Assembly (NCBI RefSeq): GCF_036541335.1
Contig: NZ_JAZHBO010000001.1
Coordinates: 1-64,000 of the forward strand
From: Aquilutibacter rugosus
Lineage (GTDB): Bacteria > Pseudomonadota > Gammaproteobacteria > Xanthomonadales > Xanthomonadaceae
Direction: 5' to 3'
Length of the DNA: 64,000 bases
Shown piece by piece: positions 1 through 8,789 of the stretch; within the stretch, counting starts at the first letter, position 1, and each line of letters starts with the position of its first letter. The position numbers were made by a program, and so were the translations under genes. The notes beneath the pieces were generated by a model. That model was not told the DNA's origin and did not search any database. It saw nothing but the letters and a program-made list of their open reading frames with translations.

Positions 1-127
1 CGCCACCGAAACGCTCGGCGCCGATCTTGGTCAGTGCGGCGGTCAGCGTGGTCTTGCCGTGGTCAACGTGACCGATGGTGCCGACGTTAACGTGCGGCTT
101 GGTGCGTTCAAACTTACCCTTTGCCAT
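1..127 (-). CDS. tuf: Elongation factor Tu, N-terminal part (runs off the left edge)
   Basis: Translation from the ATG at 127 gives MAKGKFERTKPHVNVGTIGH followed by VDHGKTTLTAAL, the universally conserved EF-Tu start with its P-loop (GHVDHGKT). EF-Tu is the GTPase that delivers aminoacyl-tRNA to the ribosome. Only about 42 residues are in the window. It lies directly downstream of tRNA-Tyr, -Gly and -Thr on the same strand, the arrangement known for tufB in gammaproteobacteria, so it is probably cotranscribed with these tRNAs. Confidence 0.97.
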   Translation of the reverse strand, partial: MAKGKFERTKPHVNVGTIGHVDHGKTTLTAALTKIGAERFGG

Positions 128-163
128 GAGGAAATTCCCAAAAAATAGCGTGGATTAAAAAAC

Positions 164-239
164 TGGTGCTCACGAATGGAATCGAACCATCGACCTCCTC
201 CTTACCAAGGAGGTGCTCTACCGACTGAGCTACGTGAGC
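164..239 (-). tRNA. tRNA-Thr (anticodon GGT)
   Basis: The reverse complement folds as a cloverleaf: acceptor GCTCACG/CGTGAGC, D arm with AGCTCAGTCGGTAGAGC, anticodon stem CTCCT/AGGAG around loop TGGTAAG region giving GGT, T arm GGTTCGATTCC, encoded 3' CCA. It is the last tRNA before tuf (37 bp gap) and is likely processed from the tRNA-tuf transcript. Confidence 0.96.
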
Positions 240-268
240 AGTAAGACAAGCAACACAGGAAAGTGCAA

Positions 269-342
269 TGGAGCGGGAGAAGGGAATCGAACCCTCACTA
301 GAAGCTTGGAAGGCTACTGTTCTACCATTGAACTACTCCCGC
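269..342 (-). tRNA. tRNA-Gly (anticodon TCC)
   Basis: The reverse complement begins GCGGGAGTAGTTCAATGGTA and ends with encoded CCA. Acceptor GCGGGAG pairs with CTCCCGC, the anticodon loop reads CTTCCAA (TCC), and the T loop has GGTTCGATTCC. It is the middle member of the Tyr-Gly-Thr-tuf cluster. Confidence 0.96.
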
Positions 343-429
343 GCAAAGTTGCTTGGGTACTGCACAACCGGGTGGTAACTCCGGCTGTTTCACAGCTCCA
401 TACGGAGCTCCATCCGCCCGAAGGCAAAA

Positions 430-515
430 TGGTGGAGGGAGGTGGATTCGAACCACCGAAGGCGTAAGCCAGCAGATTTACAGTCTGCCCCCGTTGGCCG
501 CTTGGGTATCCCTCC
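430..515 (-). tRNA. tRNA-Tyr (anticodon GTA)
   Basis: At 86 nt it has the long variable arm expected of a class II tRNA. The 5' end is GGAGGGATACCCAAGCGG, the anticodon stem-loop CAGACTGTAAATCTG gives GTA, the T arm is GGTTCGAATCC and CCA is encoded. It is the first tRNA of the cluster leading to tuf. Confidence 0.96.
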
Positions 516-553
516 AATGAGCCCAGCATTATACGGGTGTTTTTTTCGCCGTG

Positions 554-1744
554 TCAACGGTTTGGAACAATTTCCAGCAATCGGCCGTCATCCTCGTCGG
601 TCAGGACCAGAATTCGCCCTGCAGCCGTGACCCGCACATCCCGAATGCGCCATCCTGAGTCCGTTAGAAGGCGCTCAGCCTCGGTCACTTTATCCCCGTC
701 CAGAGTCAGTCGGATCAGGCTTTTATCGGCCAATGCACCGACCAGCAGGCTATTGTTCCACGCATGTTCCGGACGATTCACAACGAAAGCCATACCGCTG
801 ACACCGGGTGACTTCATCCACACGTGATGCGGCGGCTCGGTTCCGGCAATGTATGCTGCCTGAGTCTGCGGATACGGCCTGCCTGTGGCGTAATCCATGC
901 CGAAACTGGCAATGGGCCATCCGTAGTTTTTGCCGGCCTGCAAGACATTGATTTCATCGCCACCGCGCGGGCCATGTTCAGCTGCCCACACCTTGCCGGT
1001 ACGCGGATCCATGGCCATGGCCTGCACATTGCGATGCCCGAACGACCAGATGGTTCTGCGCACACCGACACCGGAGGCGAACGGATTATCCGCAGGCATC
1101 GCACCATCAGCATGAAGTCGAACAATCTTTCCCTGCAGCACTTCGAGATCCTGCGCCAGCTCCTTCTGATTGCGCTCCCCCTGACTGATCCACAACATAC
1201 CGTCACGATCAAACACAAGACGCGAACCAAAGTGCATTCCGCCGCCGAGTTTCGGCAGCTGCCGATAGATCACGCGGAAATCCCGCAACTGATTGCCCTG
1301 CAACTCGCCGAAGCCGACCGCCGTACCTGCAAGACCTTGCGCATCTGCCTCGGCAAAACTCAAGTACACCCGATGCGATACCGCAAAATCGGGTGCGACC
1401 GCGATATCCAGTAAACCGCCCTGCCCTTGTGCAAAGACCTCGGGTGTGCCGCTGATTTCATGGCGGCGGCCATGCGCGTCAATGCGGAGCAGTTTGCCCT
1501 CGCGCAACGTGATCAGCAGATCACCGCCAGGCAGTTCTGCGACGGACCAGGGATGTGACAATTCGGTGTGCAGTTCCCGGAACACCGCCCCACCGCCGGC
1601 ATCCCGCCATGCAGTTGCCGGCACGGATGCGTACTCAGTAGCGATTGTCTTACCCTGACTGGTCTCCGCCGCCGGCATGCCCGCATAGCCGTCACACGCA
1701 GCAATCGCCAATACTGCTGCTATTGAACTGGCCGTCATTCTCAT
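554..1744 (-). CDS. PQQ-dependent aldose/sugar dehydrogenase (soluble GDH / YliI family), probable lipoprotein
   Basis: The 396-aa product has a short hydrophobic leader ending in the lipobox-like IAAC near residue 17, so it is probably exported and lipid-anchored. The mature part is a six-bladed propeller of the sGDH family: LSHPWSVAELPGGDLLIT, GGGMHFGSRLVFDRDGMLWI (the GGxH stretch at the active site), WSFGHRNVQAMAMDP and EHGPRGGDEIN, which contribute PQQ and Ca ligands in known members. Predicted reaction: oxidation of aldose sugars to lactones with PQQ. The ATG at 1744 is preferred over an in-frame TTG at 1747 because GGAG lies 6 nt upstream. It follows the ABC exporter gene by about 10 bp on the same strand. 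Substrate not deducible. Confidence 0.9.
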   Translation of the reverse strand: MRMTASSIAAVLAIAACDGYAGMPAAETSQGKTIATEYASVPATAWRDAGGGAVFRELHTELSHPWSVAELPGGDLLITLREGKLLRIDAHGRRHEISGTPEVFAQGQGGLLDIAVAPDFAVSHRVYLSFAEADAQGLAGTAVGFGELQGNQLRDFRVIYRQLPKLGGGMHFGSRLVFDRDGMLWISQGERNQKELAQDLEVLQGKIVRLHADGAMPADNPFASGVGVRRTIWSFGHRNVQAMAMDPRTGKVWAAEHGPRGGDEINVLQAGKNYGWPIASFGMDYATGRPYPQTQAAYIAGTEPPHHVWMKSPGVSGMAFVVNRPEHAWNNSLLVGALADKSLIRLTLDGDKVTEAERLLTDSGWRIRDVRVTAAGRILVLTDEDDGRLLEIVPNR

Positions 1745-1753
1745 CAATCGCTC

Positions 1754-3607
1754 CTATCGGTAGCCCGCAGCCTGCAATTCGAACAGTTCCGCGTAGCGGC
1801 CGCCCTGCTCCATCAGCTCCGCGTGGGTGCCGCTTGCCTCCACTTTGCCGTCGGCCAGCACCAGGATGCGGTCGGCCATGCGAACGCTGCTAAACCGGTG
1901 CGAGATCAGGATCGCGGTCTTGTCATCGGAGAGCTCCTTAAAGCGCTCGAACACCTCGAACTCGGAGCGCGCATCCAGAGCTGCAGTCGGCTCATCGAGA
2001 ATCATGACTTGCGCATCGCGCATGTAAGCCCGTGCGATGGCTATCTTCTGCCACTGACCGCCACTCAAGTCCACGCCTTCCTTGAAGCGTCGGCCGATGA
2101 CCTGGTCGTAGCCGCGTTCGAGGCCGGCAACGACCTGATCGGCCATACCGCGTCGCGCCGCATCCTCGATGCGGCTGCGATTAGTCATGTCCTCGACCTG
2201 ACCGACACCGATATTTTCTGCGGCCGTCATGTGATAACGCACAAAGTCCTGAAAAATCACACCGATATTTGCACGCAGGTCGTCGAGATCGTACTCGCGC
2301 AGGTCAATGCCATCAAGAGTAATGCGTCCCTCGTCCGGATCGTAGAGACGAGCAAGTAGCTTAACCAAGGTAGTCTTGCCGGCCCCGTTCTCACCGACCA
2401 ATGCCAACACCTCGCCGGCGTGCAATTCAAAACTCAGATGACGCAACGCCCAGCGGTCGCTGCCCTCGTAACGGAACCCGACATCATCAAACACAAAGCC
2501 CTGTCTGATTGGCGAAGGCACCGGCAATGCATTGGGTTTGCTGATGATTTCAGGTTGAATGCGGAAGAACGAGTACAAGTCGTCGAGATAAAGCGCTTGC
2601 GATGCAACCTGTGAGAAGCCCGTCAGCAGGCTTTCCAGGAGCTGCCGCAGGCGGCGGAATGAACCCGCCAGGAACGTCAGGTCACCAATGCTGAAATCGC
2701 CGCGAACGGTACGCCAGGCAATGTATGCATATGCAATGTAGTAACCGAGCGTACCCAGGGCAGACAGCAAGGTGCCCCAGAATGCACGGCGCGCCGCGAG
2801 CTTGCGGTTGGCATCAAAGAATTTTTGCGAAAGAAACCGGAATCGTTCGATAAAGAACCGATTCAAGTTAAAAATCTTGACTTCCTTGGCGGTCTCGACA
2901 CTGGATCCCATCTGCCGCAGATATTCGAGCTGGCGACGTTCCGGCGTCCACTGAAAGTTCAATGAGTAGTTCTGCGCATTGAAGTGCGATTCGCCAATGA
3001 ATGCCGGCAGCAATGCAACCGCCAGCAACACGATCAGCCACGGCGCGTACGCCAGCAGACCGGCGCCAAACGTCAGAATGGTAATCAGATCCTGTGCCTG
3101 ACCGAACAGCTGCGACATCAGACTCATGCGCCCCATGGTCTGGCGGCGCGCCCGTTCCAGCTGATCCTGCAGATCGGCGTTCTCGAAATCCTCGAGATCC
3201 AGGGTCGACGCATGCTCCATCAGCCTGACCGAGGTGGCGTTAGTGAACATCTCGGACAGCACCGAGTCCACATAGCCCGACAGCCGACCGAACAGATCGT
3301 TCGCTACCGCCAGTGCGAATTCAAGCCCAAGGAACAGCAGCAAGTCGTTCAGCGCGCCATTTTGCAGCGCCAGCATCAGGTCATCGGTGACACCAACACC
3401 GACCAGGCGAATCGCCTCGTCAATGATCAGCTTGCCGATATACAGGGTGATGATCGGAAACAGCGCGCGCAGCAGTCGGATGATCACCGCCGCAATGGTC
3501 AGCGATTTGCTGGTCGACCAGATTTCGGCCAGAAACGGCCGGATATTGCGCATCGCGCTGAAGCGTTCGCGCAGATTCAGTTGGGCTTGGGGCAATGGAG
3601 GTGGCAT
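1754..3607 (-). CDS. ABC transporter, fused membrane and ATP-binding domains (exporter type)
   Basis: A 617-aa half-transporter. The N-terminal ~330 residues contain about six membrane segments (for example AAVIIRLLRALFPIITLYIG and ILTFGAGLLAYAPWLIVLLA). The C-terminal nucleotide-binding domain has Walker A GENGAGKTT, signature LSGGQWQKIAIARA, Walker B VMILDEPTAALD and H-loop ISHRFS. Such proteins work as homodimers pumping lipids, peptides or drugs out of the cytoplasm; the substrate cannot be told from the sequence. No strong ribosome-binding site precedes the ATG at 3607, so an internal start (for example MRNIRPF, about 18 residues in) is possible. The sugar dehydrogenase follows at once on the same strand. 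Confidence 0.9.
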   Translation of the reverse strand: MPPPLPQAQLNLRERFSAMRNIRPFLAEIWSTSKSLTIAAVIIRLLRALFPIITLYIGKLIIDEAIRLVGVGVTDDLMLALQNGALNDLLLFLGLEFALAVANDLFGRLSGYVDSVLSEMFTNATSVRLMEHASTLDLEDFENADLQDQLERARRQTMGRMSLMSQLFGQAQDLITILTFGAGLLAYAPWLIVLLAVALLPAFIGESHFNAQNYSLNFQWTPERRQLEYLRQMGSSVETAKEVKIFNLNRFFIERFRFLSQKFFDANRKLAARRAFWGTLLSALGTLGYYIAYAYIAWRTVRGDFSIGDLTFLAGSFRRLRQLLESLLTGFSQVASQALYLDDLYSFFRIQPEIISKPNALPVPSPIRQGFVFDDVGFRYEGSDRWALRHLSFELHAGEVLALVGENGAGKTTLVKLLARLYDPDEGRITLDGIDLREYDLDDLRANIGVIFQDFVRYHMTAAENIGVGQVEDMTNRSRIEDAARRGMADQVVAGLERGYDQVIGRRFKEGVDLSGGQWQKIAIARAYMRDAQVMILDEPTAALDARSEFEVFERFKELSDDKTAILISHRFSSVRMADRILVLADGKVEASGTHAELMEQGGRYAELFELQAAGYR

Positions 3608-3662
3608 CGGAATTTAGGCTACCACCGGCCTCGTTAAGATGGCTATAAGGCGGACGCGGTGC

Positions 3663-5123
3663 TCAATACACATCGCGGCGGTAGCGGCCGGTTCGCGCTA
3701 GGTCGTCGACCGTTGTTGAGCCCAGCAAGTCGCGCAGAATACGGTCGACGTCGGTCGCCATGCTGGCCCGACTTCCGCAGACCATCAGGGTGGCGCCCTG
3801 CTCGATCCAGGACTGCAACTGCGCTGCCCTGCTTTGCAACCGCTGCCAAACGTACTCCCCGTCGCCATCGCGCGAGAAGGTCACATCGAGATGTTGCAGA
3901 GTGCCGGCATCGGCATAGGCCTGCAACTCTTCACTGAAGAATGCGTCGTGATCACGCTGACGCTCGCCGAACAGCAGCCACATCGGCCCGCCACCACGAC
4001 GAATCCGCTCGCGCAGTAGCGAACGCAAGCCGGCGATCCCGGTGCCGTTGCCAATCAGAATCAGCGGGCTCGCATTATCCTGCGGCAGATGAAAACTGGG
4101 ATTGCTGCGGATTCGCAATGCCATGCGCGCCCCAATCGGCCAGTGCCGGCACAGCAGTCCGCTCATCGCCCCAGGCCGTCCCGCCGAGTCATGCATCAGC
4201 CTCACCAGCAGTTCGATGGCACCATCCTGCTCAATAGAGGCAATCGAATATTCACGCCATTGCGAGGCGGCCGCGTCCGGCGCGGGCAATGCGCCTTGCT
4301 CGTCCAGAACCGCGACCTGCACGATGTCGCCCGCCTGCCACGACGGCAATGCCAGTTCGGTGCCAAGTCGAATCCGATGCGCCTCACCGCCGAGGCTACC
4401 GGGATTCAGCAATTCACGTTGCATCAGCTGTCCGTAAACGAAGGGCGCACGGGTTGTCTTCATGGAGCCGGCCTCGTGTGCTCCGAACTGACGCAAGACC
4501 GGTTGCCATTGCTCCAGCGCTTCAGGATCCAAATTGTCGACGGCAATCCACGGTCGCGCTGCTCTTGCACCCGAGGCATCCAACCATTGCGCCACCCGCT
4601 GACCAAAGGCGCAGAACTGCGTATAGCTGCGATCACCCAAGGCCAGCAGTGCATAGGTATGATTGCCCGCAAATTGCAACGGCTGCTCCAATGTCTGCAG
4701 GAAGGCCAGCGCCTCGTCGGGGGCATCGCCTTCGCCGGTGGTGCTTACGATCCACAACGAACGCGCAGCGTTCTGCAATGTATCCGAGTGCAGCTCGCCA
4801 ATCGGGCACAGCTCAGCGGCCACGCCACTACTCCTTAAGGTCTGCACGGTCTGCTGTGCCAGTGCAGTCGCCGTACCGGTCTGACTGGCATGCACCACCA
4901 GTACCGTTTGCGCGCTCATGCCGGTGTGGTTGATAGCCGGTGTGCGACTGCGGCGAACCCACCACCAGGAGATCACGGCGTAGGCAGTCATCAAGCCGGC
5001 TGCGAGCCACCAATGATTGCGCTCGGTAGTCCACAGCAGCGAAGGCTGCAGCGAGATGAGTGCTGCAGCTGTAGCGAACAGCAGCAGCAGCGCCAGTCCG
5101 TTGAAGATCACGCGTAAGTTCAT
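3663..5123 (-). CDS. Membrane-anchored diflavin reductase (flavodoxin + FAD/NADPH reductase, CysJ-like)
   Basis: A 486-aa protein. Residues 7-26 and 38-55 are hydrophobic segments, followed by a flavodoxin domain (VLVVHASQTGTATALAQQ for the FMN phosphate loop near 74-91, and STTGEGDAPDEA) and a ferredoxin-NADP reductase module (REYSIASIE for FAD; LILIGNGTGIAGLRSLL for NADPH). It should pass electrons from NADPH through FAD and FMN to a membrane or periplasmic partner, plausibly to reduce ferric siderophores in this locus. The start is fixed by the ATGA overlap with the ApbE gene stop (5120-5123). It is the last gene of the iron operon. Closest named family: sulfite reductase flavoprotein subunit, but no sulfite reductase hemoprotein gene is nearby. 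Confidence 0.88.
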   Translation of the reverse strand: MNLRVIFNGLALLLLFATAAALISLQPSLLWTTERNHWWLAAGLMTAYAVISWWWVRRSRTPAINHTGMSAQTVLVVHASQTGTATALAQQTVQTLRSSGVAAELCPIGELHSDTLQNAARSLWIVSTTGEGDAPDEALAFLQTLEQPLQFAGNHTYALLALGDRSYTQFCAFGQRVAQWLDASGARAARPWIAVDNLDPEALEQWQPVLRQFGAHEAGSMKTTRAPFVYGQLMQRELLNPGSLGGEAHRIRLGTELALPSWQAGDIVQVAVLDEQGALPAPDAAASQWREYSIASIEQDGAIELLVRLMHDSAGRPGAMSGLLCRHWPIGARMALRIRSNPSFHLPQDNASPLILIGNGTGIAGLRSLLRERIRRGGGPMWLLFGERQRDHDAFFSEELQAYADAGTLQHLDVTFSRDGDGEYVWQRLQSRAAQLQSWIEQGATLMVCGSRASMATDVDRILRDLLGSTTVDDLARTGRYRRDVY

Positions 5124-6076
5124 GCATCCACCAGCAGAGGCTCGAGAGCGGGCGTACAGTGTTCGGTGACTGTGGTGCCTTCGCGCACTACAAATCGGGC
5201 GGGAATATTTAAAGCCGTTGCACGTTGTAAGCCGATCGACGGCCCCAGCACTGCCAGCGCTGTAGCCCAACCGTCAGCACGCATGGCCGAGTCCGCTACG
5301 ACAGTTACTGCACTTACCGCCGCGGGGATGGGTTCAGCGGTGCGCGGATCGAGACTGTGCGAGACCCAACGGTCGCCGCGACGTTCGCCGTGCCAAAGGT
5401 CACCGGTCGTAGCGACGGCGCCCTGCCCCAATGCAATGACACGTGGCTGCACGCGGTCGGTCTCGTCGCCACTTTCCAGCAGAATGTTCCACGGTGCGCC
5501 GCGTTCGGACGTGCCCATCGCGACCAGTTCACCGCCCACTTCGACCAGCGCGTTGCGAATGCCCAACTCACTTAAGCGCATCGCGACCCAGTCAGCGGCA
5601 AAACCCTTGGCAATGGCAGACAAATCGAGATGCAGTCCGCCGGGCTGACATACGGACAGACTTGGCGCATCCAGTCGAAGGCGATGCCAACCCGACGCAT
5701 GACGCGCCGCTTCGAGTGAAGCCGCGTCCGGAATGCCGGCGCTGCCTGCGATGGCATTGGCGCCAAATCCCCACAGACCGACCAGTCGGCCAATGGTGGG
5801 GTCCAAGGCACCATCGCTGGCACGGGCGATATCCAGCGCACACTCGAGCACGCTAAAGAACTCGAACGACACGCGATGCCAACTACCCGGCGCACCGCGA
5901 TTGTATTGCGAGATCTCAGAGTCCGGCTCCCATGTGCTCATCTGTGCGATGACGCGATCCAGACAGTGTTCAATGGCCTGATGCAAACGACGCAGATCGC
6001 TTGCGGGCGGGCATTGCATCACGACACTCCAGCTCGTGCCCATGCTTTCGCCGCCCAAGCGCGCCCAATCACTCAT
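5120..6076 (-). CDS. apbE: FAD:protein FMN transferase (ApbE family)
   Basis: The 318-aa product begins MSDWARLGGESMGTSWSVVM, the ApbE N-terminal motif (MGTxW/Y). It also has LDLSAIAKGFAADWVAMRL, LVEVGGELVAMG and SHSLDPRTAEPIPAAVSAVTV (the Dp(R)TG-like Mg/FAD segment). ApbE proteins attach FMN from FAD to a Ser/Thr of partner proteins. The GGE and DPRT motifs are intact, so it is probably active. No signal peptide is obvious, unlike many periplasmic ApbE proteins. A clear target motif (S/T-G-A-S/T) is not visible in neighbouring products. The ATG at 6076 is preferred over an upstream in-frame start that would overlap the preceding gene by 32 bp. It overlaps the reductase gene by 4 bp. Confidence 0.92.
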   Translation of the reverse strand: MSDWARLGGESMGTSWSVVMQCPPASDLRRLHQAIEHCLDRVIAQMSTWEPDSEISQYNRGAPGSWHRVSFEFFSVLECALDIARASDGALDPTIGRLVGLWGFGANAIAGSAGIPDAASLEAARHASGWHRLRLDAPSLSVCQPGGLHLDLSAIAKGFAADWVAMRLSELGIRNALVEVGGELVAMGTSERGAPWNILLESGDETDRVQPRVIALGQGAVATTGDLWHGERRGDRWVSHSLDPRTAEPIPAAVSAVTVVADSAMRADGWATALAVLGPSIGLQRATALNIPARFVVREGTTVTEHCTPALEPLLVDA

Positions 6077-6095
6077 GCTCAACGAAACCTTGCAC

Positions 6096-6908
6096 TTACT
6101 CGGGCAGGACTTCGTAGGTGGCGACATAAGTCAGACGACGTTCCTTGGCCTGCTTGAGCGAGGTCTTGGCATCGGACGTTGCCGTTTCCAACCAGTACAT
6201 GCCCGGCTCGGCAAATTCGACACTGAAACGGCCCTGCGCATCGGTCTTGACCTTGATCTCGTCCTGGCTGTTGCGATAACGCGTGGCACCGCGGACGATC
6301 TCCACATCGATGCCGGCAGCGGGCTGGCCATCAAGCAGCAGTTGGAACTGTCCGGTTTCGCCGGTGACCAGATCATTGGGATGACCTTGCACCACAACTT
6401 CGAGTCCCTGTCCGACCGGCTTGATCGCCACATCGTTCGGGTTGCCATTGGTCACAAAGGTTTCAATGCGACCCAGCGACTGCATCACTTTCAGATCGGT
6501 TGCATTGGCCGGTACCGCGGCAGCAAACTCTGCAGGGTTACCACGCCAGCGCTTGGGCTTGCCGTCTTCCGTCCAGCTTGCAGAAAGACCGCTATTGACC
6601 GCAGCAATGCGATAGGTGCCCTGTTGACGCAACGACAGATCGAACACGCTGCGGTACTTAAGCGTCGAGCCATTCTCAATTTCGACCTTGGAACCATCGG
6701 GCGCGGTGACGGCAATGCGATCCAAGCCCAGCGGCACGTGATTGAAATAGAACAGATCGTTGGAGATGGCGGCATCGAAGGTCACCACCGGCGATTCCCC
6801 GGAATTCACCGTTTGCGAAGGCAGGATCCACGCCTTATGAGCCAGCGCCAGGGACGGCATCAAAGCCAGCAAGGCGGAAATTGCGAGGACTTTAGTTTTC
6901 AGTTGCAT
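6096..6908 (-). CDS. DUF4198-type periplasmic protein of the iron operon
   Basis: A 270-aa protein with a clear Sec signal peptide (MQLKTKVLAISALLALMPSL, then ALA before HKAW). The mature part is beta-rich; the HKAWILP start and the C-terminal segment GVDVEIVRG...TDAQGRFSVEFAEPGMYWLET look like two Ig-like domains, as in DUF4198 proteins (often annotated as nickel/cobalt-uptake or exported carboxypeptidase-like-domain proteins). The ATG at 6908 has GGAG 8-9 nt upstream. It lies between DUF2271 and apbE genes with short spacers, so it is part of one transcript. The role is inferred to be periplasmic iron handling; molecular function unknown. Confidence 0.85.
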   Translation of the reverse strand: MQLKTKVLAISALLALMPSLALAHKAWILPSQTVNSGESPVVTFDAAISNDLFYFNHVPLGLDRIAVTAPDGSKVEIENGSTLKYRSVFDLSLRQQGTYRIAAVNSGLSASWTEDGKPKRWRGNPAEFAAAVPANATDLKVMQSLGRIETFVTNGNPNDVAIKPVGQGLEVVVQGHPNDLVTGETGQFQLLLDGQPAAGIDVEIVRGATRYRNSQDEIKVKTDAQGRFSVEFAEPGMYWLETATSDAKTSLKQAKERRLTYVATYEVLPE

Positions 6909-6932
6909 GAGTGTGCTCCGTTCGATGTGCAA

Positions 6933-7463
6933 TTAGGGCTTAATGGCGACGGCAATGGCGCCGAGTTCGGCCTTACCTTTGGCCGTAGCGGTAGACGACT
7001 TACCCGGTGCAATCACGACCGGCACTTTGACCAGCTCGCGGCCGCCGACTTCGCGTACGGCTTCGATGACCAGCGTGTAATTGCCGGGAGCAACGCGCGA
7101 CAGCTGGGCTGCCGAATACTTGATCGACTGACGACCGGCAGGACGGGTGGGCCCCGAGATGCCATCGACCGGAACTTTCAAGCTGCGACCGCCTTTGCGC
7201 CACCACTGACGCAGGTCCGGCAACCACTTGGTGCCAGCGCCCTCTTTGCCGGTGGTCTGCTGATACCAGACCGACAGATTGGCGGCCATTTTCTGATCGG
7301 CATCTTCGAGCCAGACCGCGATATAGGGACGGTGATATTCCGCAACGTTCAAGCGCGGGATCTCGACGCTGACTGTCATTTCAGTGGCAGCCGCATCATG
7401 CGATGCCACCAGGATCGAACCCACCAGCAAGGTGGCACCAACAGGGAGAGTGGTACGGGACAT
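6933..7463 (-). CDS. DUF2271-type exported protein
   Basis: A 176-aa protein with an N-terminal signal peptide (MSRTTLPVGATLLVGSILVA, cleavage near AAA-TEM). The body has EIPRLNVAEYHRPYIAVWLE and QTTGKEGAGTKWLPDLRQWW, typical of DUF2271 proteins, which are regularly found with PepSY and ApbE genes next to siderophore receptors. DUF2271 members are periplasmic and without proven activity. The start at 7463 has GAGG 6-8 nt upstream. It sits 8 bp downstream of the PepSY gene and 24 bp upstream of the DUF4198 gene. Confidence 0.87.
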   Translation of the reverse strand: MSRTTLPVGATLLVGSILVASHDAAATEMTVSVEIPRLNVAEYHRPYIAVWLEDADQKMAANLSVWYQQTTGKEGAGTKWLPDLRQWWRKGGRSLKVPVDGISGPTRPAGRQSIKYSAAQLSRVAPGNYTLVIEAVREVGGRELVKVPVVIAPGKSSTATAKGKAELGAIAVAIKP

Positions 7464-7471
7464 GAGCAACC

Positions 7472-8095
7472 TCAGTGAATAAACAGAAGTAACAGGATCA
7501 GCGGGACCATCAGACCCAGACCGACCAGCGGCCAGGTCATGCGGCGCTGCCGCGCGTGGAATACCAGTAGAAACAGGCCGCTGATGCAAAACACCAGGCA
7601 GCCAACGGCCAGCACATCGATGAAGGCATTCCAGGCGGTGCTGGTATTGCGGCCCTTGTGCAGGTCATTGAGATAGGAGATGAGGCCGCGCGTCGTGTTT
7701 TCAAACTCCACAGCGCCATTGGCACGATCGATACTCAGCCAGGCGTCACCGCCGGCACGTGGCATGGAGACATAGACTTCGGTCTCGCTCCATTCTGCTG
7801 TGCCGGTCGCTACCGTTTGCCGGGTACGATCCTGCAGCCACCGCGCCACAGCGTCCGGGATCGGGTCGTTATTCGAACCCTGCAATTGCTTCAGCATCGG
7901 GCCCGGTAGTTGCGCCGACCCCGTCACGACGGTCGGGGTGCCTTCGATACGGGTCGCATGATTGAGCGTGATGCCGGTGACTGCGAACAGCAGCAAGCCG
8001 ACTAAACAGACTGCTGAGCTGATCCAGTGCCACTGATGCAGGGTTCGCATCCAGTAGCCGCGGCGGCGTTGGGAATCGGTCGAGGTTGCGCTCAT
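7472..8095 (-). CDS. PepSY-associated membrane protein
   Basis: A 207-aa protein. The N-terminal helix around WMRTLHQWHWISSAVCLVGL and LLFAVTGITLNHA is the PepSY-associated TM signature (Lx(R/Q)WHW.S...). A periplasmic PepSY-like segment follows (residues ~60-140), then two C-terminal helices (FIDVLAVGCLVFCISGLFLL and WPLVGLGLMVPLILLLLFI). Histidines in the helices could bind heme or metal. In related operons this component is thought to relay electrons across the membrane for ferric-siderophore reduction. The start at 8095 overlaps the stop of the dioxygenase gene by 4 bp (ATGA), implying translational coupling. Confidence 0.88.
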   Translation of the reverse strand: MSATSTDSQRRRGYWMRTLHQWHWISSAVCLVGLLLFAVTGITLNHATRIEGTPTVVTGSAQLPGPMLKQLQGSNNDPIPDAVARWLQDRTRQTVATGTAEWSETEVYVSMPRAGGDAWLSIDRANGAVEFENTTRGLISYLNDLHKGRNTSTAWNAFIDVLAVGCLVFCISGLFLLVFHARQRRMTWPLVGLGLMVPLILLLLFIH

Positions 8096-8769
8096 ACTTG
8101 GGCCCATTGACGCAGTAGATTGTGATACACGCCGGTCAGTTGCACGATGGCTTGCTCGTCGGCATCGGACTGCCTTAGCGCCTGAATGGCGGTATCCATA
8201 TCGAACAGTAGCGAGCGCTGCTGCGGATCTCGGACCATGCTCTGCACCCAAAAGAAGCTTGCCAGACGCTGACCTTGCGTCACCGGCGTGACCTGATGCA
8301 AAGACCCGGCGGGATACAGAATGGCATCACCGGCTGCGAGCTTGACGTCGTGCTCGCCGTAGGTGTCACGGATCACCAGCTCACCACCCTGATAAGTGTC
8401 GGGATCGCTCAGAAACACCGTGCAGGACAGATCGCTACGCAAATGGGTCTGCGCATCGACCTGCATCACGGCGCCATCGACGTGCATCCCGTAAGTGCCG
8501 CCCTGCTGATAGCAGTTAAAACGCGGCGTCAGAATGCGTAGCGGCAACGCAGCGGCAAAAAACAGCGGATGCCGACGTACTGCAGTTTCAATCAGGGCCG
8601 ACAGTTCGGCTCTCGCCGGATCATCAGCGTCCACCTGCAGATTGCGCTTAACCTGAGCGCCCTGCGCGCCAACAGTCTGCCTGCCATCGGTCCATGTTGC
8701 CGATTCCAGGCCATGACGGATGGCCTGCAACTCGTCAGCGGTCAGAACTCCCGGAATGTGTAGCAACAT
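8092..8769 (-). CDS. piuC: Fe(II)/2-oxoglutarate dioxygenase, PKHD-type hydroxylase (PiuC/YbiX family)
   Basis: A 225-aa protein starting MLLHIPGVLTADELQAIR, the PiuC/YbiX N-terminus. The double-stranded beta helix carries the metal-binding H-x-D in YGMHVDGAVM and the distal H in PAGSLHQVTPVTQGQRLASFFW with an Arg for 2-oxoglutarate. PiuC genes accompany catecholate siderophore receptors; the substrate of the enzyme is unresolved. ATG 8769 is chosen over an in-frame ATG five codons earlier because AGGAG lies 6 nt upstream. It lies 20 bp downstream of the receptor gene. Confidence 0.93.
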   Translation of the reverse strand: MLLHIPGVLTADELQAIRHGLESATWTDGRQTVGAQGAQVKRNLQVDADDPARAELSALIETAVRRHPLFFAAALPLRILTPRFNCYQQGGTYGMHVDGAVMQVDAQTHLRSDLSCTVFLSDPDTYQGGELVIRDTYGEHDVKLAAGDAILYPAGSLHQVTPVTQGQRLASFFWVQSMVRDPQQRSLLFDMDTAIQALRQSDADEQAIVQLTGVYHNLLRQWAQV

Positions 8770-8789
8770 GTGCGGCTCCTGCAAATCGG